From assembly GCA_963921825.1 (NCBI GenBank), contig OY997596.1, positions 38,679,932-38,743,931 on the forward strand: a stretch of 64,000 nucleotides of DNA, written 5' to 3'. Of this stretch, positions 35,619 to 48,370 are shown piece after piece (position 1 is the stretch's first letter; every line of letters begins with the position of its first letter). The DNA is from Erodium maritimum. Taxonomy: Eukaryota; Streptophyta; Magnoliopsida; Geraniales; Geraniaceae. The position numbers were made by a program, and so were the translations under genes. Below the pieces are notes generated by a model. That model did not search any database. It saw only the letters and a program-made list of their open reading frames with translations, and was not told the origin of the DNA.

Positions 35619-37850
35619 ATGGGAAGATCCATAGCCTTGGGATCAAGACTCTCAGTCCAAGAACTTATAGGAGGATATTCTGAAGACAGACTTATTCAGC
35701 CACAATATAAGATCACCATTCCTGCTAGAAAAAGGAAAGGGATCAAGAAGAGAGGAAGGAATAGGAACTACTCTGCATCATCATCATCATCCTCAGATCA
35801 AACGCAAGCATATTCTCTGGGACGGCATACTAAATTGTTGGATGAACAAAAAATGTTCTATGACAAGTATTTTAAGCCTGTAAATTCGTATACTGATCAA
35901 ACCTCGAATCTTCCAAATCCTCAATGGAGATCTACCACTCAGAATTTTGGGAAGAATCCAAGTTCAGCAGTAGGAGCAACCACAAATCATCAACCCCAGG
36001 AGACATCTTCCTCAATGGGTTTCCCTTCTCCAGGTTTTGAAAATGTCCAACCTTTCTCCAATCAAAAAACTATTCACTGCTTTTGTCCTTAATATACCAC
36101 CTGTTGCACAAGTCTCTTGGCTTAAGAATGTCTTTGAAGGAGCGTCTGGGTTTTGCATGGCTATGGTTGCACAAAAACCCAATAGGAATAGAAAATGGTA
36201 CGGTTTCATATTCCTAGACTCTGAAGCCAATCTGGATGCAGCTATACAACACTACAATGGAGCTTACTTTTGGGGTTTTAAGCTTTTTGTTACAAAAGCT
36301 TGGAATAAATATACAAATGTTATTCATCTACCTTCTTTTCCATCCCAGAGGTTTCATTCTGATCTCAATCTACCCATGGCTTCTGGACAATACAAGAACT
36401 ATGATGATTATCTGCATCAGGGCTCCATTGTTTCTGCACATTCTCATTTTCTCTAGTATTCTTTTCTGGCCATCTCCTATTTGAATCTCTCACTAGAAGC
36501 ATTGCAGAGAGAAATTTCCCTCCAAGGAGTCTCTGAAATTCAAATTAAGTCCTTAAGAAATAAGGACATGCTAGTACATTGTCCTGATGATTCCTTCCAT
36601 ACTGAACTACTAGCAGATGAGGGTAATTGGCTTCAAGAGTGGCTCATTTGTTTACCTACTCTATCCAAGATTTTCTTGAATGGAGGGAGATTTGTCTGGC
36701 TATCTATTCAAGGGGTTCCATACCATGATTAGGGTGAGGAATCCTTTCAACCTTAGTGGCAGATTTGGGGCAGTGAATCTTTACTCATCTTATCACTAAG
36801 GCTGGCTCTAAAGTAGACATGGCCTATGTGCTGATATATACCAACACACTCAAACCTATTTCTGAGGAGGTTAACTTAACTCTTGGAAATGATTCATTTC
36901 AAGTTTACATCTCATCCTTGCATTTATCAGCTCTACCTCCCTTACATGCTTGTCATCCTACCCCAGCTACTTCTACTCCCTCTCACTCTCTAAGCAACAC
37001 TAATTCAGATGAGGATCCTCTCAACTCCCAACCTATGGGCTCTGAAACTTTCAAAGTTGTTACTCACCTACTCAATGAATCCATTAAGGAGCATTTAACT
37101 CCTAGTGAAGAGGAAAAAGAATTTTCACCAACTTCTGATAAGGTAGGTAGCTTTGAACCTGTAGTTGTTTGTCATTCTGAGGAGAACAGGGAGAATGTTT
37201 TGGTTAAGGTTGTTGATGATCATTCTATGTCTGCTGAGGCATTTATGTATTTGGAAGCTATTTTGGAAAGAATCCCAGAAGTTATGGCTTCAACACCGAT
37301 AATTTTAGGAGATGGATGTGATCTTAATACTTTTGATTCTGGGGCTGATGAGCTTAATACTCCATTCACCACTCCTCTCCATCATACTCAGTTGCGGCAT
37401 TTAGATTTGGAGTTGGCTATAGTCCAGGACACTTATGACTCTTCTGATCAGGCCACTTTAATTCCCAACTCAGGAGAAAGTAGCAAGCCAAGCTCAATCT
37501 CTACAGTGCCAGTTCAGGTTTTGGAGGGAACTAATAGCACTCAAATTATTTCAATTTTGGAACTGTAAGCCTCTCAGCCTTTGAAATTTGCTCCTGCTCC
37601 TCTTAGTAGGGTTTCCAAAGCCTCTGTAGAAACTATGTCCACTAATCTCACAGCTAATACCCAGCTAATCACATCATCACTGTTGCAAAGTATAAAAGAG
37701 GAGGGGCATTTAATGCTGGGAAGGGTTCAAGGGGAACATGTCTTGGAAAAGGATTCTTTTGAAGCCGTCAATGACCAAGGCCAAGAGTTTATAGCTACTC
37801 AATCTCTCAAGGGGACCACAAGGACTGGATTTAATCCTAAGTAGAGAGGA
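35619..37850 (+). pseudogene. LINE ORF1 with RRM-like domain
   Basis: It starts MGRSIALGSRLSVQELIGGY, then a basic Lys/Arg-rich patch (about 35720-35770), then a different frame (36037-36456) with an RRM-like fold: FVLNIPPVAQVSWLKNVFEG, then YGFIFLDSEANLDAAIQHYN and FKLFVTKAW. After that a DUF4283-like stretch (36481-36730, IQIKSLRNKDMLVHCPDD, WLSIQGVPYH) runs into a long Ser/Pro/Glu-rich tail (36819-37850). RRM-type ORF1 is known in part of the plant L1 clade. Frame changes and stops make it non-functional. The tail resumes beyond the solo LTR at about 39721-39902. Confidence 0.75.
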
Positions 37851-38037
37851 TTTACACCCTGTTAATTCTCAACATCCTTCATCCCCTTTGTCTCCTCACT
37901 TTTTACAAAAACAAATATCAGAAGTGGCAGATCTTATGGGGCTCAATGCTGAGTCAATAAAGCCATCACTCTCAGTCATCCCAAAAGCAAAAAAATAAAT
38001 CCTCCAAAACCAATCCTAGCCATACCTATGAGACTAG

Positions 38038-39715
38038 TGTTAGTCTTAGTGCCCGTAGTTCAATCCTAAATGTCCAAATGTATATATCATCGTTAGAAAT
38101 AAAATTAAAGCGGTTTTATATTACTTATGTGTTGGACTAATATATCGATGTGTGCTCTGATCTATTCCCACAATGCAAATAGAACCATAGATCGAGATAG
38201 ATCACACTCGATGGGTCCCTAGTCAACAAAGCTTCACTAGAAGCGACTAGTATGAAAGATGGCTCTTTATGGCTTACGTTCTGTTAGTCATTGGAATGAG
38301 ATTCCGGAGTCTGATCATAGATATCATGTGGGACATGATATTGGACGACCCGACATGAATATGTGTCATAGATCAAGTCATGAACATATTCATTGTCGTA
38401 GCTTGTCATGTATCCTTAGACCAAGGAGTATTTGTGATCGTTATGCAGTAAACAACTGAGTTTGACCTGAGCCTAACGTTGTCTGTAACAAGGCTTCCAT
38501 AACAGCCAGGATTGGCTTGGGGCCGGACTGCATAACTGACACGAAAGACGGCTAAGGGATTTATCCCTCATACTACGGTATGGGAAAGATATCGGTTCTT
38601 GGCCGCTTGATCGAGAGTGACTGAAAGAATAGCATGGCCTTGCACATGATATTGGGTATGATATATTCAGTCATCTCACATATCAAGGAATTGAGAATAA
38701 TAAGGATGACGACTCTATGTCTTATCTCAATCAGGATATCGGAGATAAAAGGATAATGGCAGGGATGACGGAAAGGTTAGAATCGACAGGGTTTATTCGT
38801 TATGCTGTATCAGGCAATACTAAAGTCTCGTTAATTTCCACTTAAATAGGATCAAGTAAAATGGGATTTTACGTTGATCAATTGACATGCATAAACCTAA
38901 GGGTCACACCGGAGGGTGAAACTCATTGACACATTTATGGAGAATGGCCAAAAGGGAGTTGTCTCGGGACATGACCAAAACTGGGTTTAGGGTCTTGTGC
39001 TCGTAAGTGAATAGGACTTTACGGATCAAGACAAGGCTTGGAGTCTTGGGATTGATCGTGTCGGATAATGTTGGACATTTCTGGTATGGAAGGCTTGGAG
39101 GCGATGAGCGAATCACGGGACCTCATTGGAAATGGCCACATTCTAGGTTCCAATAGGCCCATGAAAGGCCCATGCAACCAAGGCCCATGGAACTAATTAA
39201 TCAAGTCTTGATTAATTAGTATTAAGTAAGCAAGACAAGGATTAAGGTGTTGGTGATTCACCACCCCATCTTGTCTAGCCATACTTTTTCCTATTTACAC
39301 CTTACTTGTCACCATACTTGTCCCATGCTTTTAGTTTGATAAGTTGATGGAGTTTTTTATGTTTAAGTCATCTTTTTTCAACATAACAAACACAAGACAA
39401 GAATAGGAAACACAACTCTCCCTCCACTCCCTTGCAATTTCGGCCAAGGCAAGCTCCCACCTCCATTTTTGTGTTCTTGAGTCCTCAAAGAGAAGAACTA
39501 CATGGCTTCGATTCCCATGTGGATACGTGTGCGTCTTGGAGACTCAAGCCAATCATTCGTTACCCGGTGTTCTTGTTTTGGTAAGAAATATTGCTGAGTT
39601 TTTCTCTTGTGAATCCATTCTTTGTTAGTTGTTTCATGGTTTTAATCGTCTCTTGGTTTTCATTGATTTTCCGCTGCAAGTTGGTTCATCTCCAACCCTA
39701 CCTCGAGACCCAACA
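38038..39715 (+). mobile_element. solo LTR (1.68 kb) inside the LINE
   Basis: Begins TGTTAGTCTTAGTGCCC, ends CGAGACCCAACA, with the exact 5-bp duplication ACTAG on both sides (38033-38037, 39716-39720). It is the reverse-orientation relative of the LTR at 15366-16986, recognisable along its whole length. It interrupts the tail of the LINE's ORF1 and is therefore younger than the LINE. Confidence 0.9.
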
Positions 39716-40028
39716 ACTAGATCAAAACTAAAAGAAGACAAGAAGGGAGTTGGATTTGTGGAGTCTGGTAAGAAGCTTCTTCCCCAATTTTTGAATGAAG
39801 ATACAGAAGCCAAGAGGGCTTGGGGTTTTGGAAAGGAAATTGGACTCAAAGCAAGATTCTCAGAAGATTTAATACTTCATCACCTTACATCCCTGGAAGA
39901 TTAGCAAAGTTCTAGTGTGGAGTTGGAGGAAGGATCAGAAGATGACTTTGTAGACTTGGAACAAGAGTCAGACAGTGAAGCTCTAGTGAGTAACAAACTC
40001 ACAAACATTCCCTCCTCTGACTGAATTA

Positions 40029-43000
40029 ATGAAAATCCTCTCATGGAATGTGAGAGGGATCTCCTCAAGGAAAAATAGGAGAGGTCTTAATAACTTGTTG
40101 CATAAGCAATGGCCTGGTTTCATCCTACTCCAAGAAACAAAACTAGATCCATTCCCTCCTTACTTTCTAAGAAATTGTGGTCTATCAGTAGGATGGGAAC
40201 ATTCTTTTATAAAATCCTTAGGAAATTCTAGAGGTATGTTATCAGTTTGAAAATCAAATTAATTCTCAGCTATTGATGTTAAGAAGATCAAAGGGGCTAT
40301 TATATGGATAGCGAACATAGAATCTGTTAATTTTCTATGATGCATTGTAAATATATATACTCCGAACTCTAACTCTGGGAGTAAAGCTCTTTGGAAGGAA
40401 ATTTTTAAGAAGCTGAAAGTGTTTCAAGATGATTATCTTTTTATCTAGGGGGGCTTCAATGATGTGCTAATTTCTGATGAGAGGTCCAACCAAAGAAGAG
40501 GGGTTTTTGATATGGCTCATCTTAATGATTTAGTCTCTAACCTCAGTCTTATGGATCTTCCTCTTGAAGGAGGGAAATTTACTTGGTTTGGACCAAACTC
40601 AAGGGCTTCTAGATTAGACAGGTTTCCTTATCTCACCTGATCTACTCACAATCTTTAACTCCCTCTCCCCATCCTGCCTACCTAGGATAATCTCATATCA
40701 CATGCCTCTTATATTAATTGACAATCAAGTTCATTGGGGGCCTAAACCCTTCAAGTTCCTAAACATCTGGGCTGAAGATAGAAGGTTCCTACCCGCAGTA
40801 CAAAAATTCTGGTTATCATACAAAGTTGAGGGACTCCATACTTTATTCTATGGAAGAAACTTAATCTTCTCAAGACTGATCTTAAAGCTTGGAACTCAGA
40901 GGATTTTGGTATTCTGGATTCTCAAATAGCCTCTCTAATTAAAGAAGTGCATCAACTTGATACATTGGCAAAAAGTAGAACCTTAACACCAGGTGAATGC
41001 TCAAATAGAGGCTATCTTCAAGCTACTCTCATCCAGAAACATAAGCAGCAATCAAAATTGTGGAGCCAAAATGCAAGGAAAAAAGGTTCTATGATGGAGA
41101 TAAGGGCTCAAAATACTATCACAGGATTGCAAACTTCAACGGTTCAAGCGGGAAACTAACTCAAATCATGTACAAAGGAAAATTTATATCCGAGCCATAA
41201 GAAATTAAACTTGCAGCAGCTGAACATTTCAAAGAAGGATTCTCTTTTAGTGAAAATGAAGATTTATGTCTGAATGACTTGCCTTACAATTCTATTACTC
41301 AAGATCAAGCTTAGTGGTTGGAAAGGCCTTTTGAGGAAGAGGAAGTTATGCAGGCACTAATGGCTTATAATTGGGACAAAGATCCTGGTCCTGATGGCTT
41401 CAATCTCCATTTCTTTCAGATTTACTGGCCAATTATTAAAGAATATCTCATGAATTTTATCTCATTCTTCCATCAAATAGTCCAGCTTAGGAAGGGGTTA
41501 AATTCTTCATTCATAGCCCTAATTTCTAAAACCTCAGCCCCTCTCACTTTTGCTGATTTCAGACCAATAAGTTTAATGAGGGGGTCCTTACAAAATCATC
41601 TCAAAACTTCTCTTCTTCAAACTCAAATAAGTCATCAGCAACTTGATTGGGGAAGAGCAATCAGCTTTTATCAGTGAAAGGCAAATAACAGATGGAATTG
41701 TGGTGGCCTCTAAACTAGTCCATTATCTAAAAAAATCACATTCAAAGGCCTTCATCTTTAAAGCTGATTTTGAGAAGTCCTTTGATAAGGTAAACTAGAT
41801 GTATGTGATGCAACTCCTATCTAGAATGGTCTTTGGAGTCCAATGGAAGCTTCTGATGATGTCTTGCTTTATAGCTTATGTCTCAATGTTGATCAATGAG
41901 GACTTTCAATTGAGCAGAGGAATCAGGCAAGGTTGTGCTCTTTCCCATCTTATCTTTGTAATTGTTGCTGAAGGGTTAAATCAAATTATGAGAGCATCAA
42001 TCCAAGCTAATTTTCTGAGAGGTATTCAAATGAATCAGTTCAGTCCTGAAATATCACATCTACAATTTGCTTATGACTCCATATTCTTTATCAAAGCTGA
42101 AGGTAGAAGCATCTTATGTCTCAAATATGATCTCTATATTTTTTATCTAGCTTTTGGATTAGCAGTCAATTACTCCAAATCAGCTCTATTTCCCTTTAAT
42201 ATCTCTAAGCCTGCAAAATTGGAGCTACTATCAGATCTTGGTTTCTTAGAAGATGCAATTTCCTTCAATTATTTGGGATTCCCTCTTGGAGATAATCCAA
42301 AAAGATACTCAACTTGGGAGCCTATTCTCAAAAAATTCAAATCAGCTTTGGGACTATGGCAAGCCAAATTACTCTCCTTTGGAGGCAGAATTACAGAGCA
42401 CCTAAAGGGGTTATTAAGTCCATGGAAATATGGAAAAGGAAATTTCTATGACATGGGAAACCAAAAGCACATACATTCAGCAAAGTAAGTTGGAACACAG
42501 TCTGGAAAAGTAAAGAAGAGGGTGGACTAGGAATCAAAAATCTTACCTATATGAATATCTCCCTCCTCTCCTAGTGGTGGTGGAGATTTTCAGAACTGTT
42601 TGGGATCAAAGGTCTCTCGTGAAAAATTGGTAATGGCCAAAGGATATTATTCTGGGATGATTCTTGGTGGGGAGAAATACCCTTTATACTCCTTTATCCC
42701 AGACTCTATGTTTTAACACAATCAAAAAAGTTGCTTGTCTCTGAACCAAAGTCTTATTCCTCTTGGGATCTGAACTTCAGAAATTTTACTCGTAGAAGGG
42801 TCACTATGATGATGGAACTCATGTATTACTTCATTGTGATAGGGTCTGGCAAGTCTGGTCATTGGTGTTAAAGTGGTGGGGGGTCATTTGGGTAATACCT
42901 GGTAACATTCAAGCCCATCTTTCCACATGGCCTTATATGCTTTCAAGACTGAGAATTTCCCCATAGACTAATCTTGCTCAGATCATTTACTGGCAGATTT

Positions 43001-43174
43001 GGCTTTCCAGAAACGAGTTATTTTTAAATGGATCCTATCTCTCTCCTTCAGAAATTTTTGATAAAATTGTGACTCAGGCCTATAGTTGGGAAGTGGCTAA
43101 TTTCCAAAGCAATGGATTGTATTTCTCCTTTCTCTCCTGGAAAGAAACTCCCTTTTCTTTTTGTATATTACCTT
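40029..43174 (+). pseudogene. LINE ORF2: endonuclease, reverse transcriptase, zf-RVT
   Basis: ATG at 40029 opens an apurinic-type endonuclease (MKILSWNVRGISSRKNRRGL, QETKLD; later GGFNDVLISDERSN, where the usual GDFN lacks its Asp). The reverse transcriptase spans about 41318-42470: DKDPGPDGFNLHFFQ, FADFRPISLM, RGIRQGCALSHLIFVIVAEG, and the catalytic box reads FAYDSIFF, where FADD is usual. SFNYLGFPLG follows as expected. A zf-RVT region with HVLLHCDRVWQVWSL lies at about 42820-42890, and the coding likeness ends at a TAG near 43174. Several stops and frameshifts interrupt it, so no active enzyme is possible. Confidence 0.88.
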
Positions 43175-44446
43175 AGATTTGTTGATGGGAGTGGGAGTCT
43201 GTTCTCTTCTGATTGGCTGTTGTGACTTCTTTGCTTCCTCTAGGGCGGGGTTCTAGGGAGGGTTTGGGTGGGGCTGGGTAGTGTGGTGATTTTGGTAAGG
43301 TCCTTCATGGCTGTTGCTTTTGCTTGTGCATGGGTCTTCTTCTTCTCCTCCCCTTCTTGTTTCTCTTTTTTCTCTTATGTGTCTGGGTAGCTCATCTCTA
43401 GGTTTGGGTGTTTTTGTTGCTCTCTCTCCCTTTGTCCGGTTTGTTTTCTGTTGCAGGTTGGCCTTTCACTTGGTTTGCACTTGAGCTCTCTCCTGTAACT
43501 CAAGATGGAGCATCTGCATTTGAATTATTGGCTCATTTCCCAGCCTTAGTCATGTTCTGCATCAACACATTCATATTGTTGGTTACTTGGACAGCAAGCA
43601 ATCTAATATGGAACAATTTCAGCACTGTTTTGTTACATCTCCTCCTCACCAACACTTACTCATCTTCTGCAACTCACTTCATGTTGAAACACTTACTCAG
43701 CAAGCAACTTTTACCTAGCGTATCAAGGTGATTGGCAAACAACACAACAAGCTCAAGTACGGGTCTTGATCGTCTCATCGATTCTTTGGGACAACCTCAA
43801 CATAACTCAGTTCCTTGAGCAGCAAGCATTACACATTTACATCTCCACAGTTACTCAAAGACTTAAAACATAAAGGCTCTATATCCTTGGGAGTCAAGCA
43901 TGCCTATCTACACCCACAAGTTGCATCTAAAACTACTTTGTTGAGTTTCTTTTTGTTTGTTCTCTGTTTAGTTGTTTTCCCCTTCTCCTACCCCTTATAA
44001 TCAACATATGATTGATTGGGGGTTGGAGTTGGGTTGTATTTGTTCCCTCTTTCTCCTCAAAAGAGGCTTATCAATCTAAATTTGTCTTGTCGATAAAAAA
44101 AAACACGCCAAGGATATGACAAAAGAAAAAAAAGTTATTTATTTTTATCTTACCTTGTAGCTGCCCTTAAAGACACAACTACCACCAATATGTTTTTGGT
44201 TTCTCTCTACAGCCACCCCGGAATTGGAACCATTTTAGAATAGAACCCTGTTGTTCCTTTTTCCATAGACGACAATGAGATATAGGCTTAAGTGCGGGCC
44301 TTGATCATGGGCCCAAAATAAGAATTGTTGGCTTCCAATTTGGAGCCGAATTCTACAATCTCCACCGTGACGACAAAATGCATAAAAGCTTCATCTACTC
44401 GTCGTCCTCAAGACCCTACCCCGAAGGGTCTTGCTCCTGTGGGGCA

Positions 44447-44725
44447 TCAACATCGAGAAATCTTGATCAAGTCGAGACAACACTCTAACTTGACCACAAG
44501 AACCTTTTCTTCCTCACCAACAACATTATAATCATTAGGATGTGACATATATATGTCATCCTCCAAACCTTCATGCAAGAATACAGTCTTGATACCAAGT
44601 TGCTCGAGCTCTAAATCAAACTTTGTTACCTGTGCTAATAGGACTCGGATTGAAGTGTGTTTTACCACCGGAGCGAAAAACCTAATTAAAACCCACACCT
44701 TCTTTCTGTGCATACCCTTTAACAA
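44447..44725 (-). pseudogene. copia reverse transcriptase part
   Basis: Minus-strand frame with FFAPVVKHTSIRVLLAQ, then FDLELEQLGIKTVFLHEGLE and DIYMSHPNDY, the start of a copia-type RT. It belongs to the copia element at 23184-48365 and lies near its 3' LTR. Confidence 0.85.
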
Positions 44726-44989
44726 CCAATCTTTCCTTGTACCTTATACTCGTACAACTACCCTTGGAATTTGGAATCCCGTCTTTGATTGTGAAAACCC
44801 TCTTGCACCTCATCGACAATTTTTCCTTAGGAAGTGTAACAAGATCCTAAGTATCATTCTTATGAAGAAATGACATTTCCTCATCCATGACGTCCTCCCA
44901 CTCACTTTTTTGATCATCACACAAAGCATGCTTGTATATGGTAGGAACATCATAATCATTCACTAGAAAATCACAACTTGCGCCTTCCT

Positions 44990-46460
44990 CATAGCCGAGT
45001 CTCTATGGTGCTTATCTGACCCTGGATTTTCTTCCTACTACCAAAGACGGTGTTTCAATCTGATGAATTTTTTGTTGTGTAAGGGTCTCGTTCCCATCAA
45101 TAGGAACATCATCAGCTATAACTGCCTCATCAGGTACTACCTCTGAAGAACTACCTGCTTGAGAACTAGAACTAGGAGCTTCAAGCTCCACTTGATGATA
45201 ATCTTCTTTATCTTCATTATAGCTATCACATCTCCAAATGAGAGATCCATCCTTTCATCTTTCACACTTTGCATGTAGCAAAGCCTGCTCATAGAAAGTA
45301 ACATCTTGGCTAATCACAAACTTCTGAGTTTCTGGGCACCAAAACTTGTACCCCTTTACATTTTTAGGATAACCGAGAAATATAGCCTTCTTGGCCCTTA
45401 CTCCAACCTATCCTCTTTAACTTGGTAATAAGTCGGACAACCAAATGCTCTTAAGTTAGAATAATCAGAAGGAATACCAGATCATACCTCCATAGGAACT
45501 TTGGACTCAATAGTTGATGAAGGAGAGCGCTTAATCAAGTAGCACGCCGTATTTATTGCCTCAGCCAACCATATTCTTCCCAAACCTGCATTGGACAACA
45601 TGCACCGTGCTCTATCTAACAGGGTACGATTCATCCGCTCTACTACCCGTTCTATTGTGGTGTCTTTCTCACCGTGAAGTGTCTCTTGATGTCATGCCTT
45701 GCACAGAACTCCTTAAGGGGAGCCTTAGTGTACTCACCACCATTGTCAGATCTCAAAACCTTGATCACCCTACCCGTCTACTTCTCAATCATATCCTTAC
45801 ACTTCTTGAAAACATCCCTTACTTCATTTTCAAGCTTCATGGTATATATCCATACTCTCCGACTGAAGTCGTCGATAAAAGACACAAAATATTGGGAACC
45901 ATCCTTCGATGTAACTCTAGAGGGCTCCAAACATCATTGTGGATATAGTCCATAATCCTCGTGGTGTTGTGAATAACGTCATTAAAAGTGATCCTACATT
46001 GTTTCCCATATACACAGTTCTCATAGAAATCAAGCTTTTCCATCTTGTCACCGCCAAGCAAGCCACGCCTGCTTAAAGTCTTAAGTCCACCCTCACCTAC
46101 ATGCCCTAGATGCATGTTCCATAACTGTGTGCGGACCAAGCTCTTCTCATCAATAATCGTGGAGACTATAGCTCCACCCTCAACAACATTACTTTGAAGA
46201 AAATAGAGATTGGCATGCATAATTGCAGATAGTAGCAACCTGTCACCATGATAAACGTTGCAATAACCATTCTCACCAACGTACATGTAACCCTGAGCTT
46301 CAAGTACCCCAAGAGAAATCAGTACTCTTGCAAGATCCGAAATATGACGTACCTCGGTACGCTGTCTACATGACCCATCTGCTAGCTGAAATCTAGCTAT
46401 ACCAACATCTAACATCCTGCATGATCGAGAATCACCCATATAAACCGAGCGACATTCCAC
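44990..46460 (-). pseudogene. copia gag-pre-integrase and integrase region
   Basis: The frame at 45837-46460 holds the gag-pre-integrase block (LWNMHLGHVGEGGLKTLSRR) and the start of the integrase core. Further left, other frames give the integrase end (about 45420-45250, KGYKFWCPETQKFVISQDV, the chromodomain-like tail typical of copia). This is a fossil part of the copia element, broken in several places. Confidence 0.82.
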
Positions 46461-46673
46461 CTCGTGATAGGTGGTGAACTAGTAACGAATCAGCCACAAG
46501 TGATATGAATCCCATGTATCCAACAACCACCCATCATACACATGATCACTGGAACCCACTTTCAAAACATGCGTTGATTCATCGTCGATATGAATATCCT
46601 CAACTATCTCTGATGCCTCAACCACATTTTCCATGTCTTTCCATGTATCTTGTTTGGTGCGTTTATCCTTATA

Positions 46674-47300
46674 CTATGGGCAATCCTTCTTGTAATGACC
46701 TGTTTGCTTACGCTTGTAACAATTAACCTTAGACATATCTCTTCCTCTCGATTGAGATCGACTTCTTCTATTGTTGTTGTACCTCTTGTCTGAATTTATT
46801 CTCATTGTAACCGAGAGATCATGTGCTAGAACGTCCTCGCTCACAACACTCTGCCTAGAAGCCTTTGCAAGTATAGACTGATTGATATCACTATACAAAA
46901 GCTTCTCCTTGTTCATCATAATCATCTGATGAACAAATGGCTCCCATTCCAACAACAAAGAAATCAACAAGAATAAAACCTTCTGACTATCTTCAAACTT
47001 ATCTCCCAAGGTAACACAATCCGAGTACAAGCACTCAAACCCGGTAATATGGTCATTCATAAGCCTACCTGATTGTAGCTTGAAAGTGAAGAGCTTCTTT
47101 TGCAGGTACATCACACTCATCTGATCATTTTGAAGGTACATAACCTGAAGCTTATACCAAATACCCTTTGCGGTCGTCTCATCAGCAAAATTGTAAGCCA
47201 TATTCCGAGAAAGACACAAACGGATCGTACTACAAGCTTTTTGCTCCATCTTGTTCCATCTCTCAAGTTGATAACCCACTGATGGTTTATCTCCCAACAC
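46674..47300 (-). pseudogene. copia gag (UBN2) with zinc knuckle
   Basis: Frame of about 208 codons: a UBN2-type gag body (ACSTIRLCLSRNMAYNFADE, GIWYKLQVMYLQ, KKLFTFKLQSGRLMNDHITG) followed by a basic Arg/Ser tract and a CCHC-like knuckle (VNCYKRKQTGHYKKDC). It sits where gag should be, close to the primer-binding site and 5' LTR of the copia element. Confidence 0.87.
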
Positions 47301-47495
47301 ATCAAATTGATCTAAACTAACAAGAATGTTTTAACAATCCATCTTCCAAGCTTTAAAATTGTCCGTCCATTAAATCGAAGAATATTGAACCCATGGACCT
47401 TCACATAACCCTCATCCCGAGATGTGGAAGTTCTATCAGACATATTCGCAAACACAACGATAACATTAATAACTAATCAACTAGCCAAACCAGGA

Positions 47496-48365
47496 TGCAC
47501 TGATACCACTTGTAGTAAATCTAGTACCTGAAACCGAATATAAGATTCACCCCGTAAAATCTATGGATTCGTAGAAATAAACAGACACGATTCAATTTCT
47601 AACGAACACCAATATCCTGATTTTCTAGCCCCCGATCCCAAGACATGGTCTATAAAATTGTGAATGTCTAATAAGAGAAAAATACAAAACAATAACTAAA
47701 GTGCAGAAAATAAACAGAGAAGCCAAGATTTTTACGTGGTTCGGCAATGTGCTTACATCCATGGGGCAACGACGAGTTCCTTGTATTATCCGAAAAATAA
47801 TTAGAGAATCAGAAAGCTCTATTCTCTATCTTTCAATACAAATTGATATTCTACAAAAGAAAAAATCAATCTTTCGTTACCAATAATTAACTCCAAGAAT
47901 CACCTTTTGATATTTGTCCTATTCGCTAGAGAAAATCACCAGACAGCTGGAAGCTTTTGACTTTGCTCTTGCTTTACTTGTTGATGCTCAACCATGCAAG
48001 AACCTCTAGCCTTCCTTGGAATGTTAGTGTTGTATGTATAAGAACAATTAATGCTCTTAACCGGGACCAAATAACCACCAAAATGGATATGATGCTGCCA
48101 CCTAACATCTTTTTCCCACAAAAAAGGATTGATATGCATTTACATAGGCAACCAAGGCTCTTTACTCGTTGATTATGCACAACCATTCCACAAGACCAAT
48201 ATCATGTTCTTGCTCCAGACAGCACAACCACACACGCATCAATAGAACCCTACTGGTCCTTTTGCCATGGATGACAATCTCAATGAGATATGGGCTTAAG
48301 TGTGGGCCTTGATCATGGGCTCAAAATAAGAATTGTTGGGCTCCCATTTGAAGTCAAATTCTACA
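47496..48365 (-). mobile_element. copia 5' LTR and primer-binding site
   Basis: The LTR is 47511-48365 (855 bases), with ends TGTAGAATTTGACTTC and TTTACTACA on the minus strand. The adjoining TGGTATCAGTGC pairs with an initiator Met-tRNA 3' end. The split partner LTR is 23184-23700, 34911-35251 and 44118-44357; it is somewhat longer than this copy. GAATT follows at 48366-48370. Confidence 0.87.
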
Positions 48366-48370
48366 GAATT

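Larger units (their letters stand above)
35252..44103 (+). mobile_element. L1-type LINE with RRM-like ORF1, in the copia 3' LTR
   Basis: It ends in an A-run (44094-44103) after GTCGAT. An imperfect target duplication of about 15 bases flanks it: aacacaccaaggagata at 35234-35250 and aacacgccaaggatat at 44102-44117. Both flanks belong to the copia 3' LTR, which continues on both sides. It has a 5' UTR (35252 to about 35618), ORF1 (35619 to about 37850 with a tail resuming after the LTR insertion near 39720), ORF2 (40029-43174) and a 3' UTR of about 0.9 kb. A solo LTR was inserted later at 38038-39715. The ORFs have multiple stops and frame changes. Confidence 0.85.
23184..48365 (-). mobile_element. 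Ty1/copia retrotransposon, host of a five-level nest
   Basis: One copia element on the minus strand, split by later insertions. The 5' LTR is 47511-48365. The 3' LTR starts at 23184, is interrupted twice, and ends at 44357. The 5-bp duplication GAATT lies at both outer ends (23179-23183 and 48366-48370). A primer-binding site (TGGTATCAGTGC on the minus strand, about 47508-47497) adjoins the 5' LTR, and a purine-rich GGTGGAGAT adjoins the 3' LTR. Gag, integrase and reverse-transcriptase parts follow in copia order from right to left. The element is broken many times. By eye its two LTRs differ at about one base in five or six over the first 150 bases, so it is the oldest insertion in the nest. 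Confidence 0.88.
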
